In this document: one piece after another, positions 17,205 to 24,977 of the stretch
How positions within the stretch are numbered: position 1 is the first letter of the stretch
Layout: every line of letters begins with the position of its first letter
Notes under the pieces: model-generated
Told to the model about the DNA's origin: nothing
Database searches by the model: none
What the model saw: only the letters and a program-made list of their open reading frames with translations
Virus record (IMG/VR): IMGVR_UViG_3300036770_008729
Span: 1 to 31,358 of that record
Strand: one strand, 5' to 3'
Length of the DNA stretch: 31,358 nucleotides
Source of the DNA: a virus
Position numbers and translations under genes: made by a program

Positions 17205-18479
17205 ATGAACATTAAAGAAAAATTCTTAGAATTAACAAGTAGAACATATCCTCACGGAACTGAGAAGGAAGTTTTTCCTCTACTTAATTCAGAATTAAAA
17301 GAAGATGAATTTGGTAATCTATTCATTAAAATTGGCGAGAGTGATGTTATGTTCACTGCTCACTTAGATACCGCAACTTCAGCTCTTACTAAAGTAGTTC
17401 ATGTTGAAGATGGTAATATAATTAAAACCGATGGTAAATCAATATTAGGAGCAGATGATAAAGCTGGTGTAACAATTATGTTACATATGATTGAAAAAAA
17501 TATACCAGGTCTTTACTACTTTTTCTTAGGTGAAGAAGTTGGTTGTGTTGGTTCAAGAAAAGTTGCAAATCAATATAAAGAACAAAAGATATCTGGAATT
17601 AATAAAGTAATATCTTTTGATAGAAGAGGTTATAATTCAGTAATCACTTTTCAATCTGGTTCAAGATGTTGTTCAGATAAGTTTGGTGAAGAATTAGCAA
17701 AACAATTAAATAATATTGAGTCTACTTTTAGTTACAAAAATGATCCTACTGGGTTACTTACTGACTCAATTCAGTTTGTGAGTTTATATCCAGAGTGTAC
17801 TAATATATCAGTTGGATATCAATATGAGCACACTTATACTGAGCAGCAGAACATTGAACACTTAGAGAAATTAGCTGAGGCTTGTTTGAAAGTTGATTGG
17901 AATAATTTACCAGTTGAGAGAGATCCTTCTAAAACAGAATACTCTTATAGTAGTTATTATGGATATGATTATGACTATGGATATAGCAATTACAAATCAT
18001 ATTCTGACTATGATTCAGTTTATTATAAAAAACAATCACCTAAGGTATTAACTGAAAAAATTTGGTTTATTGATGATAAATATGATTATGTTTCTTATGT
18101 AGAGGTTGATAAATCAAACAAAGTTGTAGCGGTTGATTTGGACTCTAGAAGAATTGAATATGAAAAAACAATTATCAATAATTTATTGAATCAACTTGAA
18201 TTAGAAAGAGAATCTATTACTTGGACAGGTTTCAAATTAGATGTTAAATATTCTGATAATCATTCTTCTCAGTGTGATAGAAATGATTTGATTGAATATC
18301 TACCAGAATTGGATTATAGCAAATTTGCTTCACTTACAGAAGAAGCTGTTAATGAATACTGTGCTAAAAACAATCAAAATTCTATTTCAGCTAATACCAA
18401 CTTTCTAACGGATAGAGATTATCCAGATTGGAATTATAATGAGTGGAATGACTATTTAGATAATGACTTATATGATTAA
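17205..18479 (+). CDS. M20/M28-type zinc metallopeptidase with Tyr-rich insert
   Basis: 424 aa. The first ~230 residues have the di-zinc peptidase set: H53 and D55 in FTAHLDT, bridging D84 in LGADDKAG, catalytic pair E110-E111 in LGEEVGCVGS, D139 in ISFDRRG and H209 in YEHTY. The fold cleaves N- or C-terminal residues or small peptides; family M20 and M28 cannot be told apart by eye. Residues ~240-275 are a low-complexity Tyr/Ser/Asp run (SYSSYYGYDYDYGY), followed by a ~150-residue C-terminal domain I do not recognise. No signal peptide, so it works inside the infected cell. Own host-type promoter, hence probably early. The small gene at 18484 follows by 4 bases. Confidence 0.85.
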   Translation: MNIKEKFLELTSRTYPHGTEKEVFPLLNSELKEDEFGNLFIKIGESDVMFTAHLDTATSALTKVVHVEDGNIIKTDGKSILGADDKAGVTIMLHMIEKNIPGLYYFFLGEEVGCVGSRKVANQYKEQKISGINKVISFDRRGYNSVITFQSGSRCCSDKFGEELAKQLNNIESTFSYKNDPTGLLTDSIQFVSLYPECTNISVGYQYEHTYTEQQNIEHLEKLAEACLKVDWNNLPVERDPSKTEYSYSSYYGYDYDYGYSNYKSYSDYDSVYYKKQSPKVLTEKIWFIDDKYDYVSYVEVDKSNKVVAVDLDSRRIEYEKTIINNLLNQLELERESITWTGFKLDVKYSDNHSSQCDRNDLIEYLPELDYSKFASLTEEAVNEYCAKNNQNSISANTNFLTDRDYPDWNYNEWNDYLDNDLYD

Positions 18480-18483
18480 TAAT

Positions 18484-18639
18484 ATGGAAATAGGAAAATT
18501 AAAATTGACAGAAGCTCTTAAATTACTTAAACCTATTGCTCATAGTTATGGGTTGAATTTGAGTAATTCAAAAGATTTCAAAACAGCTAGAATTATTTTA
18601 GCAAATCTTTATTGTCACGATATTCAATATGAACACTAA
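18484..18639 (+). CDS. Small 51-aa protein, unknown
   Basis: MEIGKLKLTEALKLLK onward, 51 aa, ending ...IQYEH. It starts 4 bases after the peptidase stop and so is probably translated from that mRNA. Mostly two helices, with a C and H near the end (YCHD). Codon use fits phage genes. Function unknown. Confidence 0.55.
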   Translation: MEIGKLKLTEALKLLKPIAHSYGLNLSNSKDFKTARIILANLYCHDIQYEH

Positions 18640-18651
18640 TATTACAGAATT

Positions 18652-18693
18652 GGGTATATACAATTTGTAAAATTTACAAATTAATATATACCC
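18652..18693 (+). promoter_or_regulatory. Near-perfect 42-base palindrome overlapping a TTAATATATA motif
   Basis: GGGTATATA (18652-18660) pairs with TATATACCC (18685-18693), and AATTTGTAAA (18662-18671) with TTTACAAATT (18673-18682), separated by one C against AA. The centre is a single A at 18672, which is too short for a comfortable RNA hairpin and more like a DNA operator. The TTAATATATA motif (18681-18690) lies inside the right arm, four bases before ATG 18695, so a dimeric protein bound here would cover the proposed promoter. Confidence 0.65.
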
Positions 18694-18694
18694 T

Positions 18695-19471
18695 ATGAAG
18701 TATTTGAGAACTTTTATAGAAAATGCCGTTCCAGTAATTGGTGGAAACAAAGAATATAGAATGCAAAGTTTACCTCACAAAGGTGATCCAATAGCTTCTG
18801 ATGGTAAGATTTCTATTTTACAACAAGATTGGTTTGAAAAACTATTGCCAGATACATTAAAAGTGTCTTGTGATCCAAGATTATTTAAATTGAATTTTGA
18901 CCAATCATTAACTCCGGTTGAAAAAAAAGACTTTATTTTTGAAAAAAATGATTGTGCAATTAATAAAAGTATAATTCAGTTTAATTATTGGATGGTTCCT
19001 GATCATAATCCTGGTGAGGAATTAGAAGATGGTGAACCTTCTTGTATTGAATTTGATATATGTTCAGTTAAAACCTTAGAAGGTATAAAATTAATAGTGG
19101 ATATCACACATGGTGAAGACATTACTTTTCAGTTCTCAATTGAACCTCCTAATAAAATAAATGTTGGACATTATACCGGTGTTGGTTCTCTTTATGATAA
19201 TAAAACACATTTCGGATTCAAAGATGAATCAGTTAAGGATCTAGTTAATTTTTTTAATGCCTTCGATCATGGAATTAAATTGACCCAGAAAGATTTAGCA
19301 TTTTTAGATGAACATAGAGATAGTTATAAACATGATGTATTTAATAAAAAACATAACTATACTGATGATTCTGACTTGCTTAAATTTGGAAATTCCATGA
19401 AAGACAATGAGCCAAGTTTGAAAAATGTTCAATCATTCAGTAACTTTAATCCATCTACCATCAGTAAGTAA
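18695..19471 (+). CDS. Tagged protein, paralogue of the 6571 gene, unknown function
   Basis: 258 aa, starting MKYLRTFIENA. The section from about residue 120 to 215 aligns with the 6571-7074 product: FSIEPPNKINV, KDESVKDLVNFFNAF and KDLAFLDEH match FSLEPPNKIHV, TDESVEKLVDFFNHF and NDLRFLNNR. Compared with that paralogue it has an extra ~60 residues near the N-terminus (to about residue 80) and a Lys/Asn-rich extra ~45 at the C-terminus. No known family. The promoter motif lies inside a palindrome just upstream, so this copy may be controlled differently. The last 39 bases overlap the opposing gene 19433-19819. Confidence 0.8.
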   Translation: MKYLRTFIENAVPVIGGNKEYRMQSLPHKGDPIASDGKISILQQDWFEKLLPDTLKVSCDPRLFKLNFDQSLTPVEKKDFIFEKNDCAINKSIIQFNYWMVPDHNPGEELEDGEPSCIEFDICSVKTLEGIKLIVDITHGEDITFQFSIEPPNKINVGHYTGVGSLYDNKTHFGFKDESVKDLVNFFNAFDHGIKLTQKDLAFLDEHRDSYKHDVFNKKHNYTDDSDLLKFGNSMKDNEPSLKNVQSFSNFNPSTISK

Positions 19472-19819
19472 TTGAAATTTACCAATGTATTCAAAATTGT
19501 GAGTCCATTCATCTGGTGATATTATTGAAAGAAAATCTTCACCATTTTGTTTTTTATATAGGTAGTAATCATTGCCTGCCACTGGCTCAAAATTATGTTT
19601 TGAACTATATAACCTTTCATTTATTGAAATTTCAGCTAAAAGATGTTCATATTGTTTAGCAATCTCATCAAATTTAGAAGTGAAGTATTTTTTTACTTTT
19701 TGACTTTTTTCTATTTTGAATAGTTGAATATTATCAGGTGAAAATTTTTGAGAACCAATTTCTGTTGGGTATTCCTTTGTCCTTCTATCAGGTACAAAAC
19801 TATCTGGTAATTTTTTCAT
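19433..19819 (-). CDS. DUF2452-like protein
   Basis: 128 aa. After a short basic/charged start, the block KFSPDNIQLFKIEKSQ, then a helical region, then NFEPVAGNDYYLYKKQNGED and FLSIISPDEW resembles the DUF2452 family, found in Bacteroidetes genomes. Members have no assigned biochemistry. Assignment rests on my recall of this motif order and needs a profile search. It ends convergently with, and overlaps by 39 bases, the tagged protein gene at 18695. A weaker TTATATAT stretch sits ~11 bases upstream. Confidence 0.6.
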   Translation of the reverse strand: MKKLPDSFVPDRRTKEYPTEIGSQKFSPDNIQLFKIEKSQKVKKYFTSKFDEIAKQYEHLLAEISINERLYSSKHNFEPVAGNDYYLYKKQNGEDFLSIISPDEWTHNFEYIGKFQLLTDGRWIKVTE

Positions 19820-19877
19820 TACTATTTCATATATAAATTATTCATTTAGTTTAATTTTATAATTCAAAAAAATTTAT

Positions 19878-19898
19878 TATATTTGTCATTAATATATA
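19878..19898 (+). promoter_or_regulatory. Overlapping host-type box and TTAATATATA motif
   Basis: TATATTTG (19878-19885) is followed by TTAATATATA (19889-19898), five bases before ATG 19904. The host-type -33 element is not obvious (no TTG in the right place). This gene could be read by either system. Confidence 0.5.
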
Positions 19899-19903
19899 AT
19901 ATA

Positions 19904-20359
19904 ATGTCAACTCAACTCTATAAAATAGTTTTTAATAAAAGTTCATTTGAATTAAATGATGATTACGAAAGACTTTCTGAATACGAGAAAGAAATAATAT
20001 CATCTATGCCAGTTGATGCTTTTTTTGACTATGATTGTGATGATGATTATACTTGTTTTTTAATAACTAGTATAGAAACAGTAAAATCATATGTATCTAT
20101 TCTAAATAATAATTTAATTAAACATAAAGTCCATAACATTTCAAATAAAGTTATTAACAACGAAATCAATTTAGAAAAAGAGATTAAAGATTCAATTGAG
20201 CCAACTTATAAAATAAAATTCAATATATTTATTGATGGTGTCAATGAATGGATTTTAGAACACTTAGATATAGACACGGTTTTAGATAGAATAAACCAAG
20301 TTGGTGGTATGAATAATTTAAGACAAGTAGAAAAGGAATTTCTTAAAAACTACAAATAA
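19904..20359 (+). CDS. Unknown 151-aa protein, first in a coupled string
   Basis: Starts at ATG 19904 (MSTQLYKIVFNKSSF); a TTG seven codons earlier is an alternative but lies inside the promoter motif. Acidic (YDCDDDYTCF), with a C-terminal helix ending FLKNYK. No motif or membrane span recognised. It opens the string 19904-21537, in which each gene overlaps or touches the next, so the four products are likely made together. Confidence 0.65.
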   Translation: MSTQLYKIVFNKSSFELNDDYERLSEYEKEIISSMPVDAFFDYDCDDDYTCFLITSIETVKSYVSILNNNLIKHKVHNISNKVINNEINLEKEIKDSIEPTYKIKFNIFIDGVNEWILEHLDIDTVLDRINQVGGMNNLRQVEKEFLKNYK

Positions 20360-20514
20360 TGAAGAGAATATTACAACCTTTATTTCAAAATTATGCAGAT
20401 TTTCTAATCTCAAGATTGGAAAAAACTGACACACAAGCAGAATTTGAAGCACTGTTTTCACAGGCTTTGTATTTAGATTGGATAGCTTATACTTTTGGCG
20501 TCGAACTAAAATGA
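20359..20514 (+). CDS. Small 51-aa protein, unknown
   Basis: MKRILQPLFQNYADFLIS onward, 51 aa. Its ATG overlaps the stop of the previous gene (TAATG) and its stop overlaps the next start (ATGA), a clear sign of translational coupling. Mostly one long amphipathic helix. Function unknown. Confidence 0.6.
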   Translation: MKRILQPLFQNYADFLISRLEKTDTQAEFEALFSQALYLDWIAYTFGVELK

Positions 20515-20822
20515 GGAAAATGAATTTTATAACCAGACATTTAATTGGTAGAATAGGAACTTTGATTGAAGAAAATCAAAAGTCACTTAATCATTCAAGT
20601 TTTCTTTATTTAGATAAACCCACAAAGACAAGAACCAAGTTTATTAATAGAGTTAATAAGTTTAACTATTACTATCAGAATGAAATCTTACCTCAAAGCT
20701 TTTATTTCTTAGAGCCTATACAGCTAATGGAAATATATGATAGTCTTAAAACCAATAACTTTTTTATCTATAAGACCATAAAAGGCAAAGACTATAAAAC
20801 CAGAATCAAAAAACGTGATTAG
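20511..20822 (+). CDS. Unknown 103-aa protein, basic
   Basis: Start placed at ATG 20511 (MRKMNFITRH), where ATGA overlaps the stop of the previous gene; a start 33 bases earlier would lie inside that gene. Lys/Arg- and Tyr-rich, ending KTRIKKRD. No recognised domain. The next gene starts 8 bases before its end (GTG at 20815). Confidence 0.6.
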   Translation: MRKMNFITRHLIGRIGTLIEENQKSLNHSSFLYLDKPTKTRTKFINRVNKFNYYYQNEILPQSFYFLEPIQLMEIYDSLKTNNFFIYKTIKGKDYKTRIKKRD

Positions 20823-21537
20823 TTTATTAGGATATGATTTTAAATATCAACTTTATGTTGATTATGCTTCTTCAAATAGTTGTGAGACAAGTGGTTGTAT
20901 TGAAGAAGGCATTTGTCGCTGCACTGAAATTCATGACTGTCAAGTAACTGATGTCAAATTTAAAGATATATCAGATATCGTTTATAATTCATACTTTGAT
21001 AAAAGTAAATCTTCAAAAAGAAATATCAAAATTAACGAACTACTTTATGGTATCAATGAAGAAATAGACCGATATACAGTTGATAGAATTCTTAGAATTA
21101 ATAAAATCTGGCTTGATAAAAATTGGATAGTTCAAATTAATAATGGTTATTATGGTCAGGAAATAGATGTTGTGATATTAACATCTGAAATGGCTGATAA
21201 AATATCAAAAGAATTAGATACTGCTTTTGATATTTTAGATTTAAATAAAAGAGTAGAATTTCTTTTAGAGTTGGAGTATGGAAAACTTTTACCTCAATTA
21301 GAAAACTGTAGTTGGAAATTAATTAAATTAAAAAAAGATGATATTATTTTCCCCTCAAAATCTCATTTAGAGTTAGTTGGAAAAAAAGAATTAATTCACT
21401 ATTCTGCTCCTAAATATAATTCTATAAGAGCTGTTGTTACCAAAGATGGTAATTACTGGAAATTAGTAGATGGTTATCACAGATTATCTGCTATTAGTTT
21501 AGGTGATTTCTGGGTTTTAGCTGGAGAAAAAAGTTAA
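20815..21537 (+). CDS. ParB/Srx-fold-like protein with N-terminal Cys cluster
   Basis: 240 aa from GTG 20815; no ATG is near. The C-terminal ~60 residues contain KYNSIRAVVTKDGNYWKL followed by VDGYHRLSA (residues 218-226), the ligand-binding motif (G-x-H-R) of ParB-like/sulfiredoxin-fold proteins, which in chromosomal ParB binds CTP. The first 45 residues have five Cys (23, 28, 34, 36, 42) that could hold a zinc ion. The middle has long charged helices. The role could be nucleotide binding or DNA-linked; no partner ParA is seen. It ends with a 4-base overlap on the convergent gene 21534-23432. Confidence 0.6.
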   Translation: MISLLGYDFKYQLYVDYASSNSCETSGCIEEGICRCTEIHDCQVTDVKFKDISDIVYNSYFDKSKSSKRNIKINELLYGINEEIDRYTVDRILRINKIWLDKNWIVQINNGYYGQEIDVVILTSEMADKISKELDTAFDILDLNKRVEFLLELEYGKLLPQLENCSWKLIKLKKDDIIFPSKSHLELVGKKELIHYSAPKYNSIRAVVTKDGNYWKLVDGYHRLSAISLGDFWVLAGEKS

Positions 21538-23432
21538 TTTGGTAAAAATTCACCACTTTCTACCTGTTCTAATCTTTTAACTAATTTATTCAAAGATTTT
21601 TTAGCAGTTTCTTTCCCTTTTTCAATCATCTTTTTGTCAAATTTCAAAGGTAACTCTCCTGATGTATCATCATTTAATACTCTATTATAATGATTGATTT
21701 TACTACTAAGTCTTTTTTCTAATGTTTCAAGTAAATCCTCTATTTCCTTATGATAGTCAAAAAGATCCGTAACTCTTTTTTCAGATGTATCAACTTCCCA
21801 TCCGAATACAATTGCATCTTCTTCTTTCAGATATTCTACTCCTTCTAAGTTAACAGGGTTAGGATTATTTGATGCATCTAAAACCTTAAATGTTTCAATC
21901 TTAAACTTCTTCAAAATCCATTCTCCTTTATAGTCCTTCTCTAAAAGAGAATCATGGATGTATTGATAATCTGACCAATCTGAAAATCTATTTGATAGAA
22001 TTTCAGCCCAAGGTCTATCAAGAATTTTTGAACCCATATATAAAACTTCATCATCATCTTCGTGATACCAACTTGCTTCATCATGCGGTTCAATACTTCC
22101 ATCAGAATAAATATTATCAATAACTTTTTGAGCATCTTGCTCTAAGATTCTATCACCATAAGCCTCGGAATAAACTGAATCATCTTCATGTAAATAATCA
22201 TCATACCATTCACTATGAACTATAACATCACAATCCTCTGGGTAGTATCCTCTGTTTCTTCTTGAACCTCTGGTAACTTCAACACATCTATTATCCCATA
22301 GATAAGTATTTTCATAGTCAGACCAAACTGCTCTATCTTCTGGAATGTTTTCTCCGTGATAGTCAGACCAAACTCCACTACTAGTTTGACTATAACCACC
22401 ATCAGTATCGTCTAATAGATAGTGACCGTCATTATCTTCTTCATCATCGTTGTGTAATGTTCCATTATCAATGTCAAATCTTCTGAATGTGTCCATATAT
22501 GGATATCTTTTATATCCGTAAGTGGTTCCATTTTTAGGAAGTTGTATTTTCATATACACACCAATAGATTCTCCTTTATATGTCATAGATTGAAAAGAGT
22601 GGTGATTGTTATTGGTTTTATATCCCCAACCTTTATCATCTGCAAATTTTCTAAATTTAGCCACGTCGGATTCTTTGATGGTGTATTGTCTATCCATAAA
22701 CCATTCAGGTCCTTCGTATACTCTACCATTCTTTTTATATGAGGTGATTTTCCAGATTAGTGCTCTCCCGATTAGTTTACCATCTTCTAACAGAACAACC
22801 ATTTTACATAAATCAGGATTCTTAGAATACATTTCAAATACCGAAGCTGGTTTTTCTCTCATACAAGAATTTCCTAAATTACCACTAACTTCTTTGTAGT
22901 TATTGTAATCATACCAGAATGGAATTTGATCACCTTCAACTATTTCAAACTTTTCACCTGTTTGTTCAATAGAGGATTTGAACAAGTTAACAAAATCTTC
23001 TCTTTCTTTATCTGAATATTTACCTGGAAATAGTTTATTTACAAATCTTCCTATTGCTAATGGATTCCTAGATTTTAGGAAAAGGCCGGTTCCTCTATCA
23101 GATCCCTTTTTGTCGAGTGACCATAGCTCATCAGCTAAATCTACATCTGGATTTGTATCTACATAATCCATAGTTGGATATTTATCCATAATGATTTTTT
23201 TAGCATTTCTCATTGTTGAAAAACTAATATATCCTTCTTTATCTAAGTCAATAAATGTAATATCTGGTTTGATATCTTCCGCTTCAATTGAAATGATGTC
23301 TTTTGCAATAGCATTTTCTTTTGACAATTTAACTAGAATTCTTCTAACATCAGGAGAATAATAAAAGATAGACTCATTAATTAATCTTTCCAAAATTAGA
23401 TTTTCATTAAAATCATGATATTTATATAACAT
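21534..23432 (-). CDS. Large tagged acidic phage protein with GNSCM motif, unknown
   Basis: 632 aa. Begins MLYKYHDFNENLILERLINES, a looser form of the shared N-terminal peptide with LNE/INE-like sites. Residues 185-191 are NLGNSCM, followed by REKPASVFEMYSKNP and LLEDGKLIGRALIW; I have the impression this block occurs in phage proteins, but I cannot assign a function. About residues 345-450 are very acidic with imperfect repeats (VWSDYHGENIPED, VWSDYENTYLWDN, VHSEWYDDYLHEDD, VYSEAYGDRILEQD) that resemble Cys-lacking zinc-ribbon repeats. The C-terminus is helical and basic. Full TTAATATATA motif five bases upstream. Confidence 0.7.
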   Translation of the reverse strand: MLYKYHDFNENLILERLINESIFYYSPDVRRILVKLSKENAIAKDIISIEAEDIKPDITFIDLDKEGYISFSTMRNAKKIIMDKYPTMDYVDTNPDVDLADELWSLDKKGSDRGTGLFLKSRNPLAIGRFVNKLFPGKYSDKEREDFVNLFKSSIEQTGEKFEIVEGDQIPFWYDYNNYKEVSGNLGNSCMREKPASVFEMYSKNPDLCKMVVLLEDGKLIGRALIWKITSYKKNGRVYEGPEWFMDRQYTIKESDVAKFRKFADDKGWGYKTNNNHHSFQSMTYKGESIGVYMKIQLPKNGTTYGYKRYPYMDTFRRFDIDNGTLHNDDEEDNDGHYLLDDTDGGYSQTSSGVWSDYHGENIPEDRAVWSDYENTYLWDNRCVEVTRGSRRNRGYYPEDCDVIVHSEWYDDYLHEDDSVYSEAYGDRILEQDAQKVIDNIYSDGSIEPHDEASWYHEDDDEVLYMGSKILDRPWAEILSNRFSDWSDYQYIHDSLLEKDYKGEWILKKFKIETFKVLDASNNPNPVNLEGVEYLKEEDAIVFGWEVDTSEKRVTDLFDYHKEIEDLLETLEKRLSSKINHYNRVLNDDTSGELPLKFDKKMIEKGKETAKKSLNKLVKRLEQVESGEFLPN

Positions 23433-23437
23433 AAATG

Positions 23438-23447
23438 TATATATTAA
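23438..23447 (-). promoter_or_regulatory. TTAATATATA motif, 5 bases before ATG 23432
   Basis: Minus strand: TTAATATATA, spacer CATTT, ATG. It lies directly beside a host-type promoter pointing the other way, so this 51-base gap holds two divergent promoters of different classes. Confidence 0.6.
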
Positions 23448-23479
23448 TTTTGCACGTTAGAAAATTATTCTTATATTTA
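23448..23479 (+). promoter_or_regulatory. Bacteroidetes-type promoter of the kinase gene
   Basis: TTTTG (23448-23452), 19 bases, TATATTTA (23472-23479), four bases before ATG 23484. The last base of the -7 box is A rather than G. It would give a nearly leaderless mRNA. Confidence 0.5.
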
Positions 23480-23483
23480 CTTA

Positions 23484-23954
23484 ATGAAAAAACCTAATGT
23501 CATATTACTTATTGGTCATCCTTTAGTTGGTAAATCAACTTGGGTTAGAAACAATTACCCTAACGCTAAAGTTATCAGTAGAGATGATATTGTTTTAGAA
23601 ATATACGGATCAGATGATTATAATATGGCATTTGACTATGTAGATCAAAAAAAAGTTGATAAAATTTTAACTCAAAGACTTATTCAGGCTGGTCTTCAAT
23701 CTGATGATGTTATTATTGATATGACTCACATGGCTTCTAAAAGAAGAATGAAGAACCTAATAAAGTTCCCTAATCACAATAAAATTGGAGTAGTTTTTTC
23801 ACACTTAGATGATGATGAAATAATAAGAAGAAATCAGTATAGATTAATCACTGAAAAGAAGTCTATACCACTTTCGGTTGTAAAAAATATGATACAATCT
23901 TTTGAAGAACCTAATAAATCAGAGGGGTTTGACGAAATTATTTTCGTAAAATAA
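23484..23954 (+). CDS. P-loop polynucleotide kinase-like (AAA_33 type)
   Basis: 156 aa. Walker A at residues 11-18 (GHPLVGKS, K17), ISRDD at 31-35 where the Asp binds the acceptor 5' hydroxyl in T4 PNK, and VIIDMTHMASKRRM near 76-89 with basic lid residues. The size fits the kinase half of PseT-like enzymes, and the phosphatase domain is missing. Likely role: phosphorylate RNA or DNA 5' ends, for example in tRNA repair after host nuclease attack. An RNA ligase partner is not in the window. Host-type promoter just upstream. Confidence 0.8.
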   Translation: MKKPNVILLIGHPLVGKSTWVRNNYPNAKVISRDDIVLEIYGSDDYNMAFDYVDQKKVDKILTQRLIQAGLQSDDVIIDMTHMASKRRMKNLIKFPNHNKIGVVFSHLDDDEIIRRNQYRLITEKKSIPLSVVKNMIQSFEEPNKSEGFDEIIFVK

Positions 23955-23965
23955 AATATTGATTT

Positions 23966-23997
23966 TTTGGTAAATTAAATACTTTTGATTATATTTG
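23966..23997 (+). promoter_or_regulatory. Bacteroidetes-type promoter of the 24017 string
   Basis: TTTGG (23966-23970), 19 bases, TATATTTG (23990-23997), 19 bases before ATG 24017. The best-matched copy in the window. Confidence 0.65.
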
Positions 23998-24016
23998 TAT
24001 TACAAATAAGATATAT

Positions 24017-24373
24017 ATGAACAACTCAACTAAAACATACTCATTAAACTTTAATAACCTAAAACTTGTAGATGGTGATTACACTAAAACTGATGATTGG
24101 TATGAAATGATTTGTGAGAATGGTTGTTTTTCTACTGACTCTCAATATATGAGATTCAGTAGTGATGGAATAGATGTTGTTGTTGACTTTGACTTATCTG
24201 TTATCGGAACTGTGTCACATGATCCTGGTGATTATTGGACTCCTCCCTACACTGATATAGATGTTGAAGAAGTTGAAATCAATGTCATATCTTTACATAT
24301 AGACGATTGGGAAGTAGAATTGACAAAGGAGTTGAAAAACTTTCTTGAAGTTGAGATAAAAAAACACCTATAA
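24017..24373 (+). CDS. Unknown 118-aa phage protein
   Basis: Acidic, rich in Asp and Tyr. The stretch SHDPGDYWTPPYTDI reads like small phage proteins of unknown role. No membrane span. It opens a four-gene string on one strand, each gene within 0-6 bases of the next or overlapping it, under a strong host-type promoter. Confidence 0.65.
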   Translation: MNNSTKTYSLNFNNLKLVDGDYTKTDDWYEMICENGCFSTDSQYMRFSSDGIDVVVDFDLSVIGTVSHDPGDYWTPPYTDIDVEEVEINVISLHIDDWEVELTKELKNFLEVEIKKHL

Positions 24374-24374
24374 A

Positions 24375-24683
24375 ATGGAAAAAATCTACAAAGAAGATGA
24401 GTGTTGGTGGGTTGATGAACTTGCTGACATTTATTATTTTAAAACCATTAACCAAGAAACAAATGAAGAATCTTCAGAGATTTTGTCCTGGACAAGAATG
24501 GTTGACTTATCAATCTATTCTAAAAATCCGTTAAGAATGTATGATATAGAATCAAATGAGAAAAAATATTACTTTCTACTGTATCAAGTAGGTGATAGAT
24601 ATAAATTAGAAATAGAAAATACTTATGAGTTAGAAGAACTTTTAAGACAGAAAAATATAATACTAACAGCAGAAACAAAATAA
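24375..24683 (+). CDS. Unknown 102-aa protein
   Basis: Starts two bases after the previous stop window (ATG 24375). Contains WWVDELADIYYFKTINQ and an IESNEKKYYFLLYQVGD strand. Acidic. No known domain; member of the 24017-25237 string. Confidence 0.6.
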   Translation: MEKIYKEDECWWVDELADIYYFKTINQETNEESSEILSWTRMVDLSIYSKNPLRMYDIESNEKKYYFLLYQVGDRYKLEIENTYELEELLRQKNIILTAETK

Positions 24684-24689
24684 TTAATT

Positions 24690-24977
24690 ATGACAGAAAT
24701 TGGAATACATTTAGAATCAGTTAGAAAAAAAATGAGAGATATTTCTATATTTAGAAATATGACAGAATTCTCAAATGAAAATGGAACAAAAGTTATGATC
24801 CATCAAGACGACATGACTATGTATAATAGTTGGCACCTAACATCTTATCATTATGTTGATAAGGTTTTATATAGAGGAAGTAGCTCAGAATTGCCACACC
24901 AATACCAAGCATTTTTGGATAAAATAGGAAATCCAAAAAATGTTATTGTTACACAATCATCACAAGATACATATTGA
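24690..24977 (+). CDS. Unknown 95-aa protein
   Basis: MTEIGIHLESVRKKMRD onward. Contains VMIHQDDMTMYNSWHL and ends TQSSQDTY. Starts six bases after the previous gene. The next gene starts in its stop (TGATG). Function unknown. Confidence 0.6.
   Translation: MTEIGIHLESVRKKMRDISIFRNMTEFSNENGTKVMIHQDDMTMYNSWHLTSYHYVDKVLYRGSSSELPHQYQAFLDKIGNPKNVIVTQSSQDTY

Noticed and set aside
19883-19903. Start of the 19904 gene at TTG 19883
   Set aside because: The codon lies in the promoter boxes; ATG 19904 has the standard spacing to TTAATATATA.
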